Below are positions 27,041 through 35,863 of a stretch of DNA of 64,000 nucleotides, piece by piece (the stretch's first letter is position 1; every line of letters starts with the position of its first letter). The notes beneath the pieces are model-generated. The model was given only the letters and a program-made list of their open reading frames with translations. It ran no database searches and was not told where the DNA came from. Both the position numbers and the translations under genes were made by a program. Source of the DNA: Bog-473 sp963706555 (GTDB taxonomy: Bacteria > Actinomycetota > Acidimicrobiia > Acidimicrobiales > RAAP-2); assembly GCA_963706555.1 (NCBI GenBank), contig OY970164.1, forward strand, positions 4,588,001-4,652,000, read 5' to 3'.

Positions 27041-28777
27041 CTCCGCCTCTTCGGCCACGGCCAGCCAGGTGTCCTCGGCCTCGCCGAGCGCCGTTTGCAC
27101 CGCTGCCAGTTCGACCCCGAGTCGCTGCAGCTCCACGTGGTCCTGCAGGCCGATGAGGGCGTCGGTGATCTTGTCCCGTTGCCGCTGCAGACGGACGACC
27201 TCTTTCTCGGCCTCGCGGAGGAGCCGTCCCGTCGATGCGGAACTCCCCGTCGGCCGTGGGCGCCCGGCCTTGGCCGGTGACGCCAGCTTCGACGTCGAGG
27301 GGAGAGACCCGGCGCGCCGGACATCGCCGGTCTCGACCTTGGCGATCCAGCCGTCGACCCCACCGGGGACTTCGGCCACCGCACCGTCGGACCCGACGGC
27401 CACCAGGCGCTCGGTCGTGCGCTCCAGGAACGTCCGGTCATGGCTGACGACGACAAGTGCGCCCGGCCAATCGTCGAGGAAGTCCTCCAGGATCCGCAGG
27501 GTGTCCAGATCGAGATCGTTCGTCGGCTCGTCGAGGAACAGGACATTCGGGCGCCCGGTGAGGACCAACAGGAGTTGGAGCCGGCGGCGCTCCCCGCCCG
27601 ACAATGTTCCGACGCGGGCGAACGGCAGCTCACCAGTGAAGAGGAACCGCTTCATCAATTCGATATCGGCGAGCGAGGGCGTCGAGCGGTGTGGTCCCAC
27701 GACGAGGTCCTGCACCCGCGCCCCGAGGTCGAGCTCGACGCCGAGCTGGTCGTAGTACCCGACGACTACCGTCGGTCCGACCTCGATCGACCCGGCCGTG
27801 GGGCGCCGCCGACCGGCCAGGAGGTCGACCAGAGTCGACTTCCCCGATCCGTTCGCCCCCACGATGCCCAGTCGTTCCCGCCGGTCCACCGCGAGGTCGA
27901 CGCCTGAGAGGACGAGTGGTCCGTCGCCGTAGCGGAAGGCAACCTCTTTGCACTCGATCACCTTGTCGCCGAGGCGGGGGGTGTCAGGCCGCTCCAGCTC
28001 GGCGGAGCGGACAGCGGCGACAGGGGCACCCTCGATCAGGCGCTTCGCGGCGTCGATCCGGGCCTGGGGCTTGCGCGACCGTGCCTTGGCGCCGCGGCGG
28101 AGCCAGGCCAACTCTCGCCGGGCCAGGTTCCGCCTGGTCGATTCCGCCGCGGCAGCGTGGTCCTCGCGTTCGGCTTTCGCTTCGAGATACGACCCGTACC
28201 CACCTTCGTGCATGTAGGCACGCCCGCGGTCGAGCTCCAGCATCCGGGTGGTGACCCGATCGAGCAGGTGACGGTCGTGCGTCACCAGGACCAGACCGCC
28301 GCGGAAGGAGAGCAGCCGCTGCTCCAGCCATGCCACGGCGCCCAGATCGAGATGGTTGGTCGGTTCGTCGAGCACCAGGAGCTCGGCGGGATGCGCCAGC
28401 ACCCGGGCCAGTGCCACCCGTTTGGCCTGACCGCCCGAGAGCGAGCGGACGTCGTCGTCGACGGCGGAGCCCATACCGAGCCGGTCCAGTGCAGCCTCGG
28501 CCTCCCATCCCTCGCCGACGGCGCCGCGCACTGTGCCCGGCGGCAATTCGGGCGTTTGCGCGAGAAAACCCACGCGCGAGCCGCGTCCCCGGAGCACCTG
28601 GCCATCCTCCGGCACATCGACCCCTGCGATTATCCGCAACAGGGTCGACTTCCCCGTGCCATTGATCCCGACCACTCCGATCCGATCCCCATCCGAGACC
28701 GTCATCGACAGTTCCTCGAAGAGCACCCGGTCGACGCGGCGGACCGCAACGTGTTGGAGATCGACGAGCAGGGTCAC
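27035..28777 (-). CDS. ABC-F family ATPase (Uup-like)
   Basis: This soluble protein has two ABC domains in one chain of 580 residues and no membrane domain. ABC-F proteins act on ribosomes or nucleic acid, not in transport. The first domain has Walker A GINGTGKST, signature LSGGQ and Walker B LLVLDEPTNHLD. The linker contains the Uup-type WLRRGAKARSRKPQARI. The second domain has GANGSGKST, LSGGE and LFLDEPTNDLD. A C-terminal coiled coil (about 500-575) matches the DNA-binding tail of Uup. The end overlaps the convergent GGDEF-EAL gene by 6 bp. Confidence 0.92.
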   Translation of the reverse strand: MTLLVDLQHVAVRRVDRVLFEELSMTVSDGDRIGVVGINGTGKSTLLRIIAGVDVPEDGQVLRGRGSRVGFLAQTPELPPGTVRGAVGEGWEAEAALDRLGMGSAVDDDVRSLSGGQAKRVALARVLAHPAELLVLDEPTNHLDLGAVAWLEQRLLSFRGGLVLVTHDRHLLDRVTTRMLELDRGRAYMHEGGYGSYLEAKAEREDHAAAAESTRRNLARRELAWLRRGAKARSRKPQARIDAAKRLIEGAPVAAVRSAELERPDTPRLGDKVIECKEVAFRYGDGPLVLSGVDLAVDRRERLGIVGANGSGKSTLVDLLAGRRRPTAGSIEVGPTVVVGYYDQLGVELDLGARVQDLVVGPHRSTPSLADIELMKRFLFTGELPFARVGTLSGGERRRLQLLLVLTGRPNVLFLDEPTNDLDLDTLRILEDFLDDWPGALVVVSHDRTFLERTTERLVAVGSDGAVAEVPGGVDGWIAKVETGDVRRAGSLPSTSKLASPAKAGRPRPTGSSASTGRLLREAEKEVVRLQRQRDKITDALIGLQDHVELQRLGVELAAVQTALGEAEDTWLAVAEEAES

Positions 28778-28825
28778 GGGGCGACCAGGGTACGGCCTCC
28801 GTGGGACCCTCCGGGTCGTCCAGGT

Positions 28826-29767
28826 CTACGACGACCGATCCGCCGGGGCGATCCGTGGTCGGAACGAGAAGCGCGGTCCACGAGCCGCCCGCTTCTCGGT
28901 GCGCGGCGCGCCCGGCAGGGGTGTGCCTTCGAGCCAGGCCCGCGCCTGCTCGTAGCCCAGGCGGAGGAGGTCCTGTGACTGGCCGAGGCGGGCCAGGGGG
29001 ATGTGCATGTCCGGAGGCGGGACGACGTGCACCGTCGGCCCGCCTCCGCTGCCGGCGGTCCCCGACGCCGTCGTTTGGTCCATCAGCTTGGCCACCTGGG
29101 CCGGCGCTGTCGGCAGGACGTAGAGGTCGCGGGCACCCAAGGACAGTGCTTCTCGCACCGGCACGTCGGCCGCCGCGGCACCGTCCACCAGAAGGCGGCC
29201 GTCGATCTCGACCGCGGGCAAAAGTCTCGGCACCGCACTGCTGGCGAGGAGCGCCGTCGTGGCGTCTCCCGAATTGAGGACGACCGCCTCCCCCGTGCCC
29301 AGGGCGGTGGCCACCACCGTGAGGGGGATCGGGGCGTCCTCGAGGCGACGGAAGGTCACGAAGGTGTCGAGGATGCGGCGAATCGCCGAGGAGTCGAAGA
29401 GATGGCGCGGCCTCCCGCGGATGCCGCCGACGAGTGTGCCGAAGTCGACCCCCAGCACGTCCTTGCGGCGGAGGGATGACCAGAGCCGTGCGATCTCGGC
29501 GATGCCGGGCAGATCCGGACGGCTGGCCAAGAAGGCACCGTTGATGGCGCCGACGGACGTGCCGACGATCATGCCCGGACGCAGCCCGGTCTCGACGAGG
29601 GCGTACATCATGCCGACCTGCAACGCCCCGAGATTGCCGCCACCGCTCAGCACGAAGGCCGGTGATCCGGCACCTGCGCCCGAGGGCTCGTGCGAACTCG
29701 GGGTGGCGCCCTCCGGCGTGCGCGCGGGCTCCGCCTCCGGCGCCCATCCCCCGATCACATCAGTCAT
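28826..29767 (-). CDS. Patatin-like phospholipase
   Basis: This serine acyl hydrolase has 313 residues. The oxyanion loop is GGGNLGALQVG near residues 41-51, the nucleophile Ser sits in GTSVG, and the catalytic Asp is in VDGAAAADVP. This is the RssA/patatin Ser-Asp dyad layout. There is no signal peptide, so it probably acts on membrane lipids from the cytoplasm. The ABC-F gene follows after 48 bp on the same strand. Confidence 0.9.
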   Translation of the reverse strand: MTDVIGGWAPEAEPARTPEGATPSSHEPSGAGAGSPAFVLSGGGNLGALQVGMMYALVETGLRPGMIVGTSVGAINGAFLASRPDLPGIAEIARLWSSLRRKDVLGVDFGTLVGGIRGRPRHLFDSSAIRRILDTFVTFRRLEDAPIPLTVVATALGTGEAVVLNSGDATTALLASSAVPRLLPAVEIDGRLLVDGAAAADVPVREALSLGARDLYVLPTAPAQVAKLMDQTTASGTAGSGGGPTVHVVPPPDMHIPLARLGQSQDLLRLGYEQARAWLEGTPLPGAPRTEKRAARGPRFSFRPRIAPADRSS

Positions 29768-29896
29768 AACCGCCCTCTCCCGTCCTCCCGGGTGAAGCCG
29801 ACTAAGGCGGTTGACCTTCTTTTAGATCAGAGCCACCACGTAACCGATCTACGCACACCGGTGCGCAGGAACGAGAGCATACCTACCCGAACCCGC

Positions 29897-30352
29897 TCAT
29901 CCCGCGTGCGCGTGGCCGAACCGTAGCGGGGGCCGGGGCAGGATCACCGTGCCCAGTGGATGGTTGTCCGGCGTCGTCGACACGACAACGGCCAGACGCC
30001 CCGACTGGAGACCCCGGGGATCGGAGACGGAGGAGGCGTCAAATGTCCCGCCGAACGCGACCACGCAGATCTTTTTGCCCGCTGAGGGATGCGCGGACAA
30101 ATCCATATAAAGGCCGGGTGCCTCTCGCTGGAGGGTCCCCACCGTGAGCTGCAGGACCCCGAGCAGGTGCCCGTGCCGGTCGACCGCTTTGGTCGCGGCG
30201 GGAAGGGCGTGGTAACACGAGCTGACCGACGTGCCCAGGTCGCTGCGTGCCGTGGTGCAGTCCGCCACGGTGCCGGCGGCGAGCAGGCAGCCGACGATGA
30301 CACCGAGACCGCGGCGCCAGGCCGGACGCCCGCACTGCGTCGAGTCCGTCAT
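29897..30352 (-). CDS. Small secreted protein of unknown family
   Basis: The 151-residue product starts at the ATG that overlaps the upstream stop (ATGA). An N-terminal basic stretch and a hydrophobic segment GVIVGCLLAAGTVA suggest a signal peptide or anchor. The VADC that follows is not a canonical lipobox. The rest is a small domain with hydrophobic strands such as GKKICVVAFGG. I do not recognise it. Translational coupling suggests that it works with the flippase-like membrane protein. Confidence 0.6.
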   Translation of the reverse strand: MTDSTQCGRPAWRRGLGVIVGCLLAAGTVADCTTARSDLGTSVSSCYHALPAATKAVDRHGHLLGVLQLTVGTLQREAPGLYMDLSAHPSAGKKICVVAFGGTFDASSVSDPRGLQSGRLAVVVSTTPDNHPLGTVILPRPPLRFGHAHAG

Positions 30353-31530
30353 CGCTCGACCGCCGGCACGGCCTCGACGCGTTCTGCGTCCTGTCGGACG
30401 GTCCCCTCGTCGCCGCGCAATTTCGCCTCGATGGGCGCGTGCAACGCGTGACGGGTCCAACGACCTTTGCGCACCTGGTACGCCAGCTGGCCCCAGAAGA
30501 GCCAGCCCACCACCAGGACGAGCCAGAAACTGATGACGCGGTACATGAGCACGGCATCGAACGTCGAATTCTGGGAACCTCCGAACGCCACCAGGGCGAT
30601 GGTGATACTCCCCTCGACCACGCCCAATCCGCCCGGGGTGATGGGCAGGTTGGCGGCGAGTTGGCCCGCACCGTAGGCCAGCAGCAGACCTTTCCAGGGA
30701 ATGCTCGCATCGACAGCCAGGAACATCAGGGCGAAGCACCCGCAGTCGAACAACCAGGCGGCACAGCCCCACGAGAGGATGCGCACGATCTGACGCCGCC
30801 CCAGGCGCACCGAGGTGACCAACGTCACGATCCGCTCGATGTTGGCCGCCACATCACCCCGTGGCCGTCCCACCACCTTGCGCGAGACACGGATCCCCCA
30901 CGTCACGACGAAGGCCAGCGGCCGTTCGTAGATGAAGAGCGCGCCGATGGCGAGGGTGATCAGGAAGACGCCGACGATGACGGGAATGAGGTCGAGCGTG
31001 GCCCCCTCGCCGGTGGCCAGCGCCAACCCGGCCGTGGCCACCAAGGCCAGTGACACGCTCGACGCCACCAGGGTCCCGACAAGGGACCATCCCGCCAGGG
31101 TGTCGTCGGCCCCGAAGCGCCGGTACCAGCGGAATTGGTAGACGGCGGAGAATGCGCTGCCCCCGGGCAGGGAGTTCGTGATGGCCTGCGACGCGAAGGT
31201 CGTCTTCACCAGTGGTCCCTCCGGCGCAGCCAGGCCGCCACTCTCGAGGAACTCATATTGCAAACCGGCGAAGCAGACGAAGGAGGCGAACTCGAGGAGG
31301 AGGGCCGGTGGGAGCCACCACCATTTGAGACTCCGGAAGACCTGCGAGAAGCCGGAGAGCTCGTCGCGGTGCGACGACAGCACCCACACGGCGACGACCA
31401 GGATGCCGATGCCGAAGAAGAAACGCAGGACCGGCCAGGCCCGGCGGAGGGACGGCCCGACGCGCCATCGTGGCGGTGCAGGCGCCGGCCCTGGCCCGTT
31501 GCGCGGATGCTCATCCGACTGAGCGGCCAT
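30349..31530 (-). CDS. Flippase-like membrane protein (LPG synthase TM region/UPF0104)
   Basis: This integral membrane protein has 393 residues and about eight helices, and it belongs to the lysylphosphatidylglycerol-synthase transmembrane-region group. Typical family blocks are the NSLPGGSAFSAVYQ segment near residue 118 and the NLPITPGGLGVVEGS segment near residue 290. Members move or modify membrane lipids or lipid-linked sugars. No soluble aminoacyl-transferase domain is present, so a lysyl transfer role is unlikely. It starts 9 bp after the MarR gene and overlaps the next gene, which indicates one transcript. Confidence 0.85.
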   Translation of the reverse strand: MAAQSDEHPRNGPGPAPAPPRWRVGPSLRRAWPVLRFFFGIGILVVAVWVLSSHRDELSGFSQVFRSLKWWWLPPALLLEFASFVCFAGLQYEFLESGGLAAPEGPLVKTTFASQAITNSLPGGSAFSAVYQFRWYRRFGADDTLAGWSLVGTLVASSVSLALVATAGLALATGEGATLDLIPVIVGVFLITLAIGALFIYERPLAFVVTWGIRVSRKVVGRPRGDVAANIERIVTLVTSVRLGRRQIVRILSWGCAAWLFDCGCFALMFLAVDASIPWKGLLLAYGAGQLAANLPITPGGLGVVEGSITIALVAFGGSQNSTFDAVLMYRVISFWLVLVVGWLFWGQLAYQVRKGRWTRHALHAPIEAKLRGDEGTVRQDAERVEAVPAVER

Positions 31531-31539
31531 ACCCAGTGT

Positions 31540-32016
31540 CTAGTCCACGTCCTTGGCCGTTCTCCCGCTTTCGAGGAGGGAGATGTTCAACCTGGTCAAC
31601 GCCCGACCGAGCGTGAGTTTGTCGTGGTCGGTCCAGTCGCTCACCAGTGCTTCCATGACCTGCCGACGTTCCCGCTCCACCCCGATCATCGTCCGGTACC
31701 CTTCCTCGGTCAGGACGATGGTCGACGAGCGCCCGTCCAAGGGGTCCGGCCGTCGTTCGACAAAGGACGCGCTCTCCAGCGCGGAGACCTGGCGGGTGAC
31801 CGTGGAGGCATCGAGGTTCAAGGCTGTGGCGAGAGCCTTGGTGCTCACCGGACCCATTTCCTCGAGCATCCGCAGGGCGAGATACCCCGCCCGGTCCACT
31901 TCGAGGTACAGCGAGCTCCTACGACCGAACGTCTCGAGATGACGGACGAGCTTGAGCAACTCCAACTCGATGACGCCGATACTGTCGAGCTCGGACTGGG
32001 TGAGGGCGACGTCCAT
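31540..32016 (-). CDS. MarR family transcriptional regulator
   Basis: This dimeric winged-helix repressor-type protein has 158 residues. The DNA-binding part runs through STKALATALNLDASTVTRQV, followed by the wing containing DGRSS and the conserved helix with LTEEGY. The start at 32016 has a strong GGAGGTGA site. A palindrome at 32054-32078, between this gene and the divergent DMT transporter, is the probable operator, giving autoregulation and control of the transporter. The inducing ligand is unknown. Confidence 0.9.
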   Translation of the reverse strand: MDVALTQSELDSIGVIELELLKLVRHLETFGRRSSLYLEVDRAGYLALRMLEEMGPVSTKALATALNLDASTVTRQVSALESASFVERRPDPLDGRSSTIVLTEEGYRTMIGVERERRQVMEALVSDWTDHDKLTLGRALTRLNISLLESGRTAKDVD

Positions 32017-32053
32017 CGGCCTTCACCTCCCCATCTGCCGGTACACTATTGCC

Positions 32054-32078
32054 AGATACGTGCATGATACATGTATCT
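32054..32078. promoter_or_regulatory. Probable MarR operator palindrome
   Basis: This is a 25-bp inverted repeat with outer half-sites AGATAC and GTATCT. Ten of twelve symmetric positions match around the centre. It lies 37 bp from the MarR start and 20 bp before the transporter start, where a repressor would block both promoters. Confidence 0.7.
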
Positions 32079-32097
32079 CTGACGAAAGCGGATCTGG

Positions 32098-33033
32098 ATG
32101 GTCTTTCTCTTGGCGCTTGGCGCTGCGTTGGCCAACGCGCTCACCAGCGTGTTCCAGCGCATGGGGGTAGAGGACGCGCCCGCCGACAAGACGCTGAAGC
32201 TCAGCCTGATGACCTACGCCGTCCGCCGGGGCATCTGGCTCCTCGGGTTCGCCCTGATGATCGTCTCGTTCATCCTCCAAGCCGTCGCCCTGCACTTCGG
32301 CCAGCTCTCGCAGGTCCAACCGATATTGACCCTCGAGTTGGTGTTCCTGGTGGCCGTACTCTCGGTCTGGTTGGGATTTACCGTCGGCCGCCGCGAATGG
32401 CTCGGCTCGCTGGCGTGCGTGGGCGGACTCGCCGGGTTCCTGTACTGCGCCCACCCCGAGGAGGGCAATCTCTCCGCCTCGTTCTGGAGCTGGGTGATCG
32501 CCGGGGCAGCATGTAGTGCCGGCATCGCCGTTGCGGTCGTCCTGGCGTTGCGCGGGCCCCGCTGGTGGCGTGCCGCAATGTTCGGCACCGCCGGCGCCAT
32601 CAGCTTCGCCTTCACCGCAGCCTGCACCAAGGTGGTCTCGAATTACGCAGCCCAGGACTGGACGTCGCTCTACCGGCACGGGCAGACCTATGCCCTGATC
32701 TTCTTCGGTGTCCTCGCCGTCTTCTTGACCCAGAACGCCTTTCACGCCGGACCGATCGTGGCCTCCCAGTCGACGCTCGTCATGGTCGATCCCTTGGCCA
32801 GCATCCTCATCGGCGTGGGACTGTTCAGCGATGATCTCCGCACGGGCGGCGCGTGGGGACCCCTTGAGGCCATCTCCCTCCTCATCATGTTCCTCGGTGC
32901 GTTCTCCCTGGCGCACTCCCCGCTCGTCAGCGGCATGAAGGGGGACGACGATCATTACCACGAGCTCCTCTCCCAGCGCTCGCGCGCGGAGCAACTGGCC
33001 AGCAACGCCTCCCCGCCACTCTCGCCTTCCTGA
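32098..33033 (+). CDS. DMT superfamily transporter
   Basis: This membrane protein has 311 residues and nine or ten helices in two related halves. Helices such as FALMIVSFILQAVALHFG followed by LSQVQPILTLELVFLVAVL resemble the EamA/NIPA-like drug/metabolite transporters. The C-terminus is a short hydrophilic cytoplasmic tail. It is divergent from the MarR gene and preceded by the palindrome, so it is likely the regulated target. The substrate is unknown. The ribosome site is weak. Confidence 0.82.
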   Translation: MVFLLALGAALANALTSVFQRMGVEDAPADKTLKLSLMTYAVRRGIWLLGFALMIVSFILQAVALHFGQLSQVQPILTLELVFLVAVLSVWLGFTVGRREWLGSLACVGGLAGFLYCAHPEEGNLSASFWSWVIAGAACSAGIAVAVVLALRGPRWWRAAMFGTAGAISFAFTAACTKVVSNYAAQDWTSLYRHGQTYALIFFGVLAVFLTQNAFHAGPIVASQSTLVMVDPLASILIGVGLFSDDLRTGGAWGPLEAISLLIMFLGAFSLAHSPLVSGMKGDDDHYHELLSQRSRAEQLASNASPPLSPS

Positions 33034-33042
33034 GATTTCGCT

Positions 33043-33064
33043 GGACGCGCCACTGTGCGCGTCC
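33043..33064 (+). terminator. Hairpin after the DMT transporter
   Basis: An 8-bp perfect G/C stem (33043-33050 with 33057-33064) and a 6-base loop lie 10 bases after the transporter stop. There is no U-tract, so this is a terminator by position and shape only. Confidence 0.5.
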
Positions 33065-33249
33065 CGGTGCTTCGCACGCAACGCGAATGTGCACGAGCAG
33101 TTGCGCGCGCATGGTGCCGTGCAGACAGGGCACACGCACGGGGTGTGGCAATAACATCGACGGTGGTATCCGTACCGGGCATGGAGTGAACCAGCGAGTC
33201 GGGTCGAAAGAGCGGCCCACTTCGAAGGCGTGAGGCGAAGGAGGGCCCC

Positions 33250-34647
33250 ATGGAACTCGACGTCATGAATTCGGAATCGCCTGCATCTGCATCTGCATCG
33301 GCGTCTGCAGCGCAGCAGAGCATCGGCCGGTCACGGCCAGCGCCGGCAACGAGAGCACGGCCGGGTGCGCCGACGAGAGCACGGCCGAGTGCGGCCGCCG
33401 CAATCGCACCACTCCTGCACGCCCTGTTCGGCAAAAAGTTGCCGGTCCGCTTCGAGTTCTGGGACGGCAGTGCGCTCGGGCCACGCGACGGGCCGGGGAC
33501 GATCATCGTCCGCTCACCCACGGCGGTGAAGCGCATGCTGTGGGCGCCCGGAGAGTTGGGACTGGGCCGGGCCTATGTCACCGGCGAGCTCGAGGCGGAA
33601 GGTGACGTGATCAGCCTGCTCCGCGCCCTGCACGACGCCGCACCCGGCGATCTCAAGACGGGGGCCCGCATGCCGCTTGTCGCACTCAGGGCAGCCACAC
33701 GGTTAGGGGTCCTCGGCGCGCCGCCGGCACGTCCCAGGGTGGAGGCCGCGCCGCACGGGAGGCGCCATTCGAAGCAGCGTGACGCTGAAGTGGTCCGCCA
33801 TCACTACGACATCAGCAACGAGTTCTACCGCTTGGTGCTCGGGTCGAGCATGACCTACTCGTGCGCCCGCTTCGTCGACGACACCGCCACGCTCGAAGCG
33901 GCGCAGGACTCCAAGCACGACCTCGTGTGCCGCAAGCTCGGGCTGCACGAGCATGCCGGTGCGCGCCTGCTCGACGTCGGCTGTGGCTGGGGCTCCATGG
34001 CATTGCACGCGGCCAGCCGCTACGGCGCATCGGTCGTCGGCGTGACGCTCAGCAGCGCACAGGCCGACTTGGCCCGGCTGCGGATCAAAGAGGCCGGGCT
34101 CGACGAGCAGATCGAGATCAGGGTGCAGGACTACCGGGACCTCCGCGGCGAGCGCTTCGACGCCATTTCGTCGATCGGCATGTTCGAGCACGTCGGCGCC
34201 GAAAAGATGGCGGAGTACTTCACCACGCTCCACGCGCTCCTCGCCGACACGGGCCGGCTGCTGAACCACGCGATCTCCAGCGTCGGCGGTTCCCGGATGC
34301 GTCGCAACTCGTTCATCGGGCGCTTCGTCTTTCCCGACGGCGAATTGATCGACGTGAGCCAGGTGGTGCATGCCATGGAACGAGCAGGATTCGAGGTGCG
34401 CGACGTCGAGTCGCTCCGGGAGCACTACACCAGGACACTGCAGGCCTGGGTCTCGAACCTGGAAGCAAACTGGGAAGACGCGGTAGCCGAGGTCGGCGCC
34501 GAACGGGCGCGTGTCTGGCACCTCTACATGGCGGCGTCGGCCAACGGCTTCGATGACGGCGGTATCTCACTGCATCAGGTACTCGGCGTGAAACCGACAC
34601 CGGAAGGTCAGAGCCATATGCCCCCGACCCGGGGCGGTTGGGTGTGA
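33250..34647 (+). CDS. cfa: Cyclopropane-fatty-acyl-phospholipid synthase
   Basis: This SAM-dependent enzyme methylenates unsaturated acyl chains of membrane phospholipids. The 465-residue protein has an N-terminal lipid-binding-like domain (WAPGELGLGRAYVTGELE), the conserved HHYDISNEFYRLVLG near residue 185, SAM motif LLDVGCGWGSMALHA, then SIGMFEHVG. The ATG at 33250 has AAGGAGGG upstream. The first 50 residues are low complexity (Ser-Ala then Thr-Arg-Ala-Arg-Pro), encoded by short tandem repeats at 33283-33300 and 33349-33393, and are unlikely to be catalytic. Confidence 0.92.
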   Translation: MELDVMNSESPASASASASAAQQSIGRSRPAPATRARPGAPTRARPSAAAAIAPLLHALFGKKLPVRFEFWDGSALGPRDGPGTIIVRSPTAVKRMLWAPGELGLGRAYVTGELEAEGDVISLLRALHDAAPGDLKTGARMPLVALRAATRLGVLGAPPARPRVEAAPHGRRHSKQRDAEVVRHHYDISNEFYRLVLGSSMTYSCARFVDDTATLEAAQDSKHDLVCRKLGLHEHAGARLLDVGCGWGSMALHAASRYGASVVGVTLSSAQADLARLRIKEAGLDEQIEIRVQDYRDLRGERFDAISSIGMFEHVGAEKMAEYFTTLHALLADTGRLLNHAISSVGGSRMRRNSFIGRFVFPDGELIDVSQVVHAMERAGFEVRDVESLREHYTRTLQAWVSNLEANWEDAVAEVGAERARVWHLYMAASANGFDDGGISLHQVLGVKPTPEGQSHMPPTRGGWV

Positions 34648-34792
34648 GCACGTCCCTGGTGTCATCGCCCTCCGACTAGGCACGAATTCGACCCCGCCAG
34701 ACCGGAAACGGGGGGTTGGGGACACCGAGACGGGTGCGCAAGCGCAGGTCACGAGCACGAGGGAGAAAAAAGAAGGCTAAATTCACCTGGTC

Positions 34793-35859
34793 GTGCACTG
34801 GGTCAGGTCGGAAACTCGAAGCAGGTCCGGCGCGCGCCCCATCGCACGCGGCCCCCTGGCGGCCGCCTTTGTCATGGCCTTCGCGTGCTCGAGCGCCTAC
34901 GCCGGCGCGGCGACGAGCGGCACGGCCGGCGCCGATCAGGTCAGCGGCCTCAAGGCGCAGGCGAAGACGATCTCCGAAGAGCTCGTGCAGGAACAACTCC
35001 AAGCGGGCGGCGTACCAGCAGCAGTACTCGGTGGCGTCGGCACAGGTCGCAAGAGACCAGCGCGCCATCGCAGCACTGCAAACGCAGATCAAGACCGACC
35101 GGCGCGAAATCGCCAAGCGGCTCCACCTCGTCCAGCACCTGGCGATCGAGAACTACATCTTGAACGGTTCGGTCTCCTCGGCGTCCGGGGCCGCGCTCTT
35201 CGCGGAGAACGTCAGCACCGTGCAGTCCGCCGATGAGTACGCGACCATCAGCATCGGCAACCTCGACGAAGCAGTCAATCAACTGCAAACCGCCAAGCGC
35301 AACGAGCAGAGCCAGCAGCAGTCGCTGGTCCGTCAGCGCACACTCGATCAGTCAGCACAGGAGCACCAGGCGTCGTACCTGGCACAGGCCACCGCGTCCG
35401 AACATCGCATGCAGGCCGTGCAAGCACAGGTCACCGGTCAGCTGGCCGTCGCCGTGGCACAGCAGAATGCTGCGCTGTCGCCGCGCCGCGGTCGTTGCGG
35501 TGACGACGGCCCGCAAGGCCACAGTGCAAAAGAGCGGTGGCACCTCGTCACAGCCGTCCTCGAGCGGAACCGCGGCGCCATCGAGCACGACGGACCCCAC
35601 GCTCCCCCCGTTCCTGGCCTGTGTGGTGCAGGCCGAGTCAGGTGGCAATTACCAGGCGGTGTCGCCGAACGGCTTGTACCGCGGCGCGTTCCAGTTCAGC
35701 CAGTCGACATGGAACTTCGCGGCCGAGGCGGCGCACCGGCCCGACCTGGTGGGCGTGCCGCCCAACCTGGCCAGCAAGGCCGACCAGGACACCCTCGCCG
35801 TCACCCTCTTCGCGCTCGACGGCGAGCGCCCCTGGTTGGGCGATCGCTGCAGCGCCTGA
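34793..35859 (+). CDS. Secreted Rpf/transglycosylase-like muralytic protein with coiled coil (two frameshifts)
   Basis: Three frames join to one secreted protein. From GTG 34793 comes a signal peptide (RGPLAAAFVMAFACSSAYA). After a frame change near 35010 follows a long coiled-coil region (AAYQQQYSVASAQVARDQR and onward), PcsB-like. After a second change near 35480 comes a transglycosylase/Rpf-type domain with CVVQAESGGNYQAV and GLYRGAFQFSQSTW, ending ERPWLGDRC. The Glu in AESGGNY is the likely catalytic acid. Removing one G from GCGGGCGGCG near 35007 restores the first junction. Rpf-like enzymes cleave peptidoglycan during growth or resuscitation. It converges with encapsulin, leaving 4 bp. 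Confidence 0.72.
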
Positions 35860-35863
35860 CGGT

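Noticed and set aside
27984..29747. Long minus-strand open frame overlapping patatin and ABC-F genes
   Set aside because: The same-strand alternative frame gives an Arg/Gly-rich product with no motif, while the other frame encodes two recognisable enzymes.
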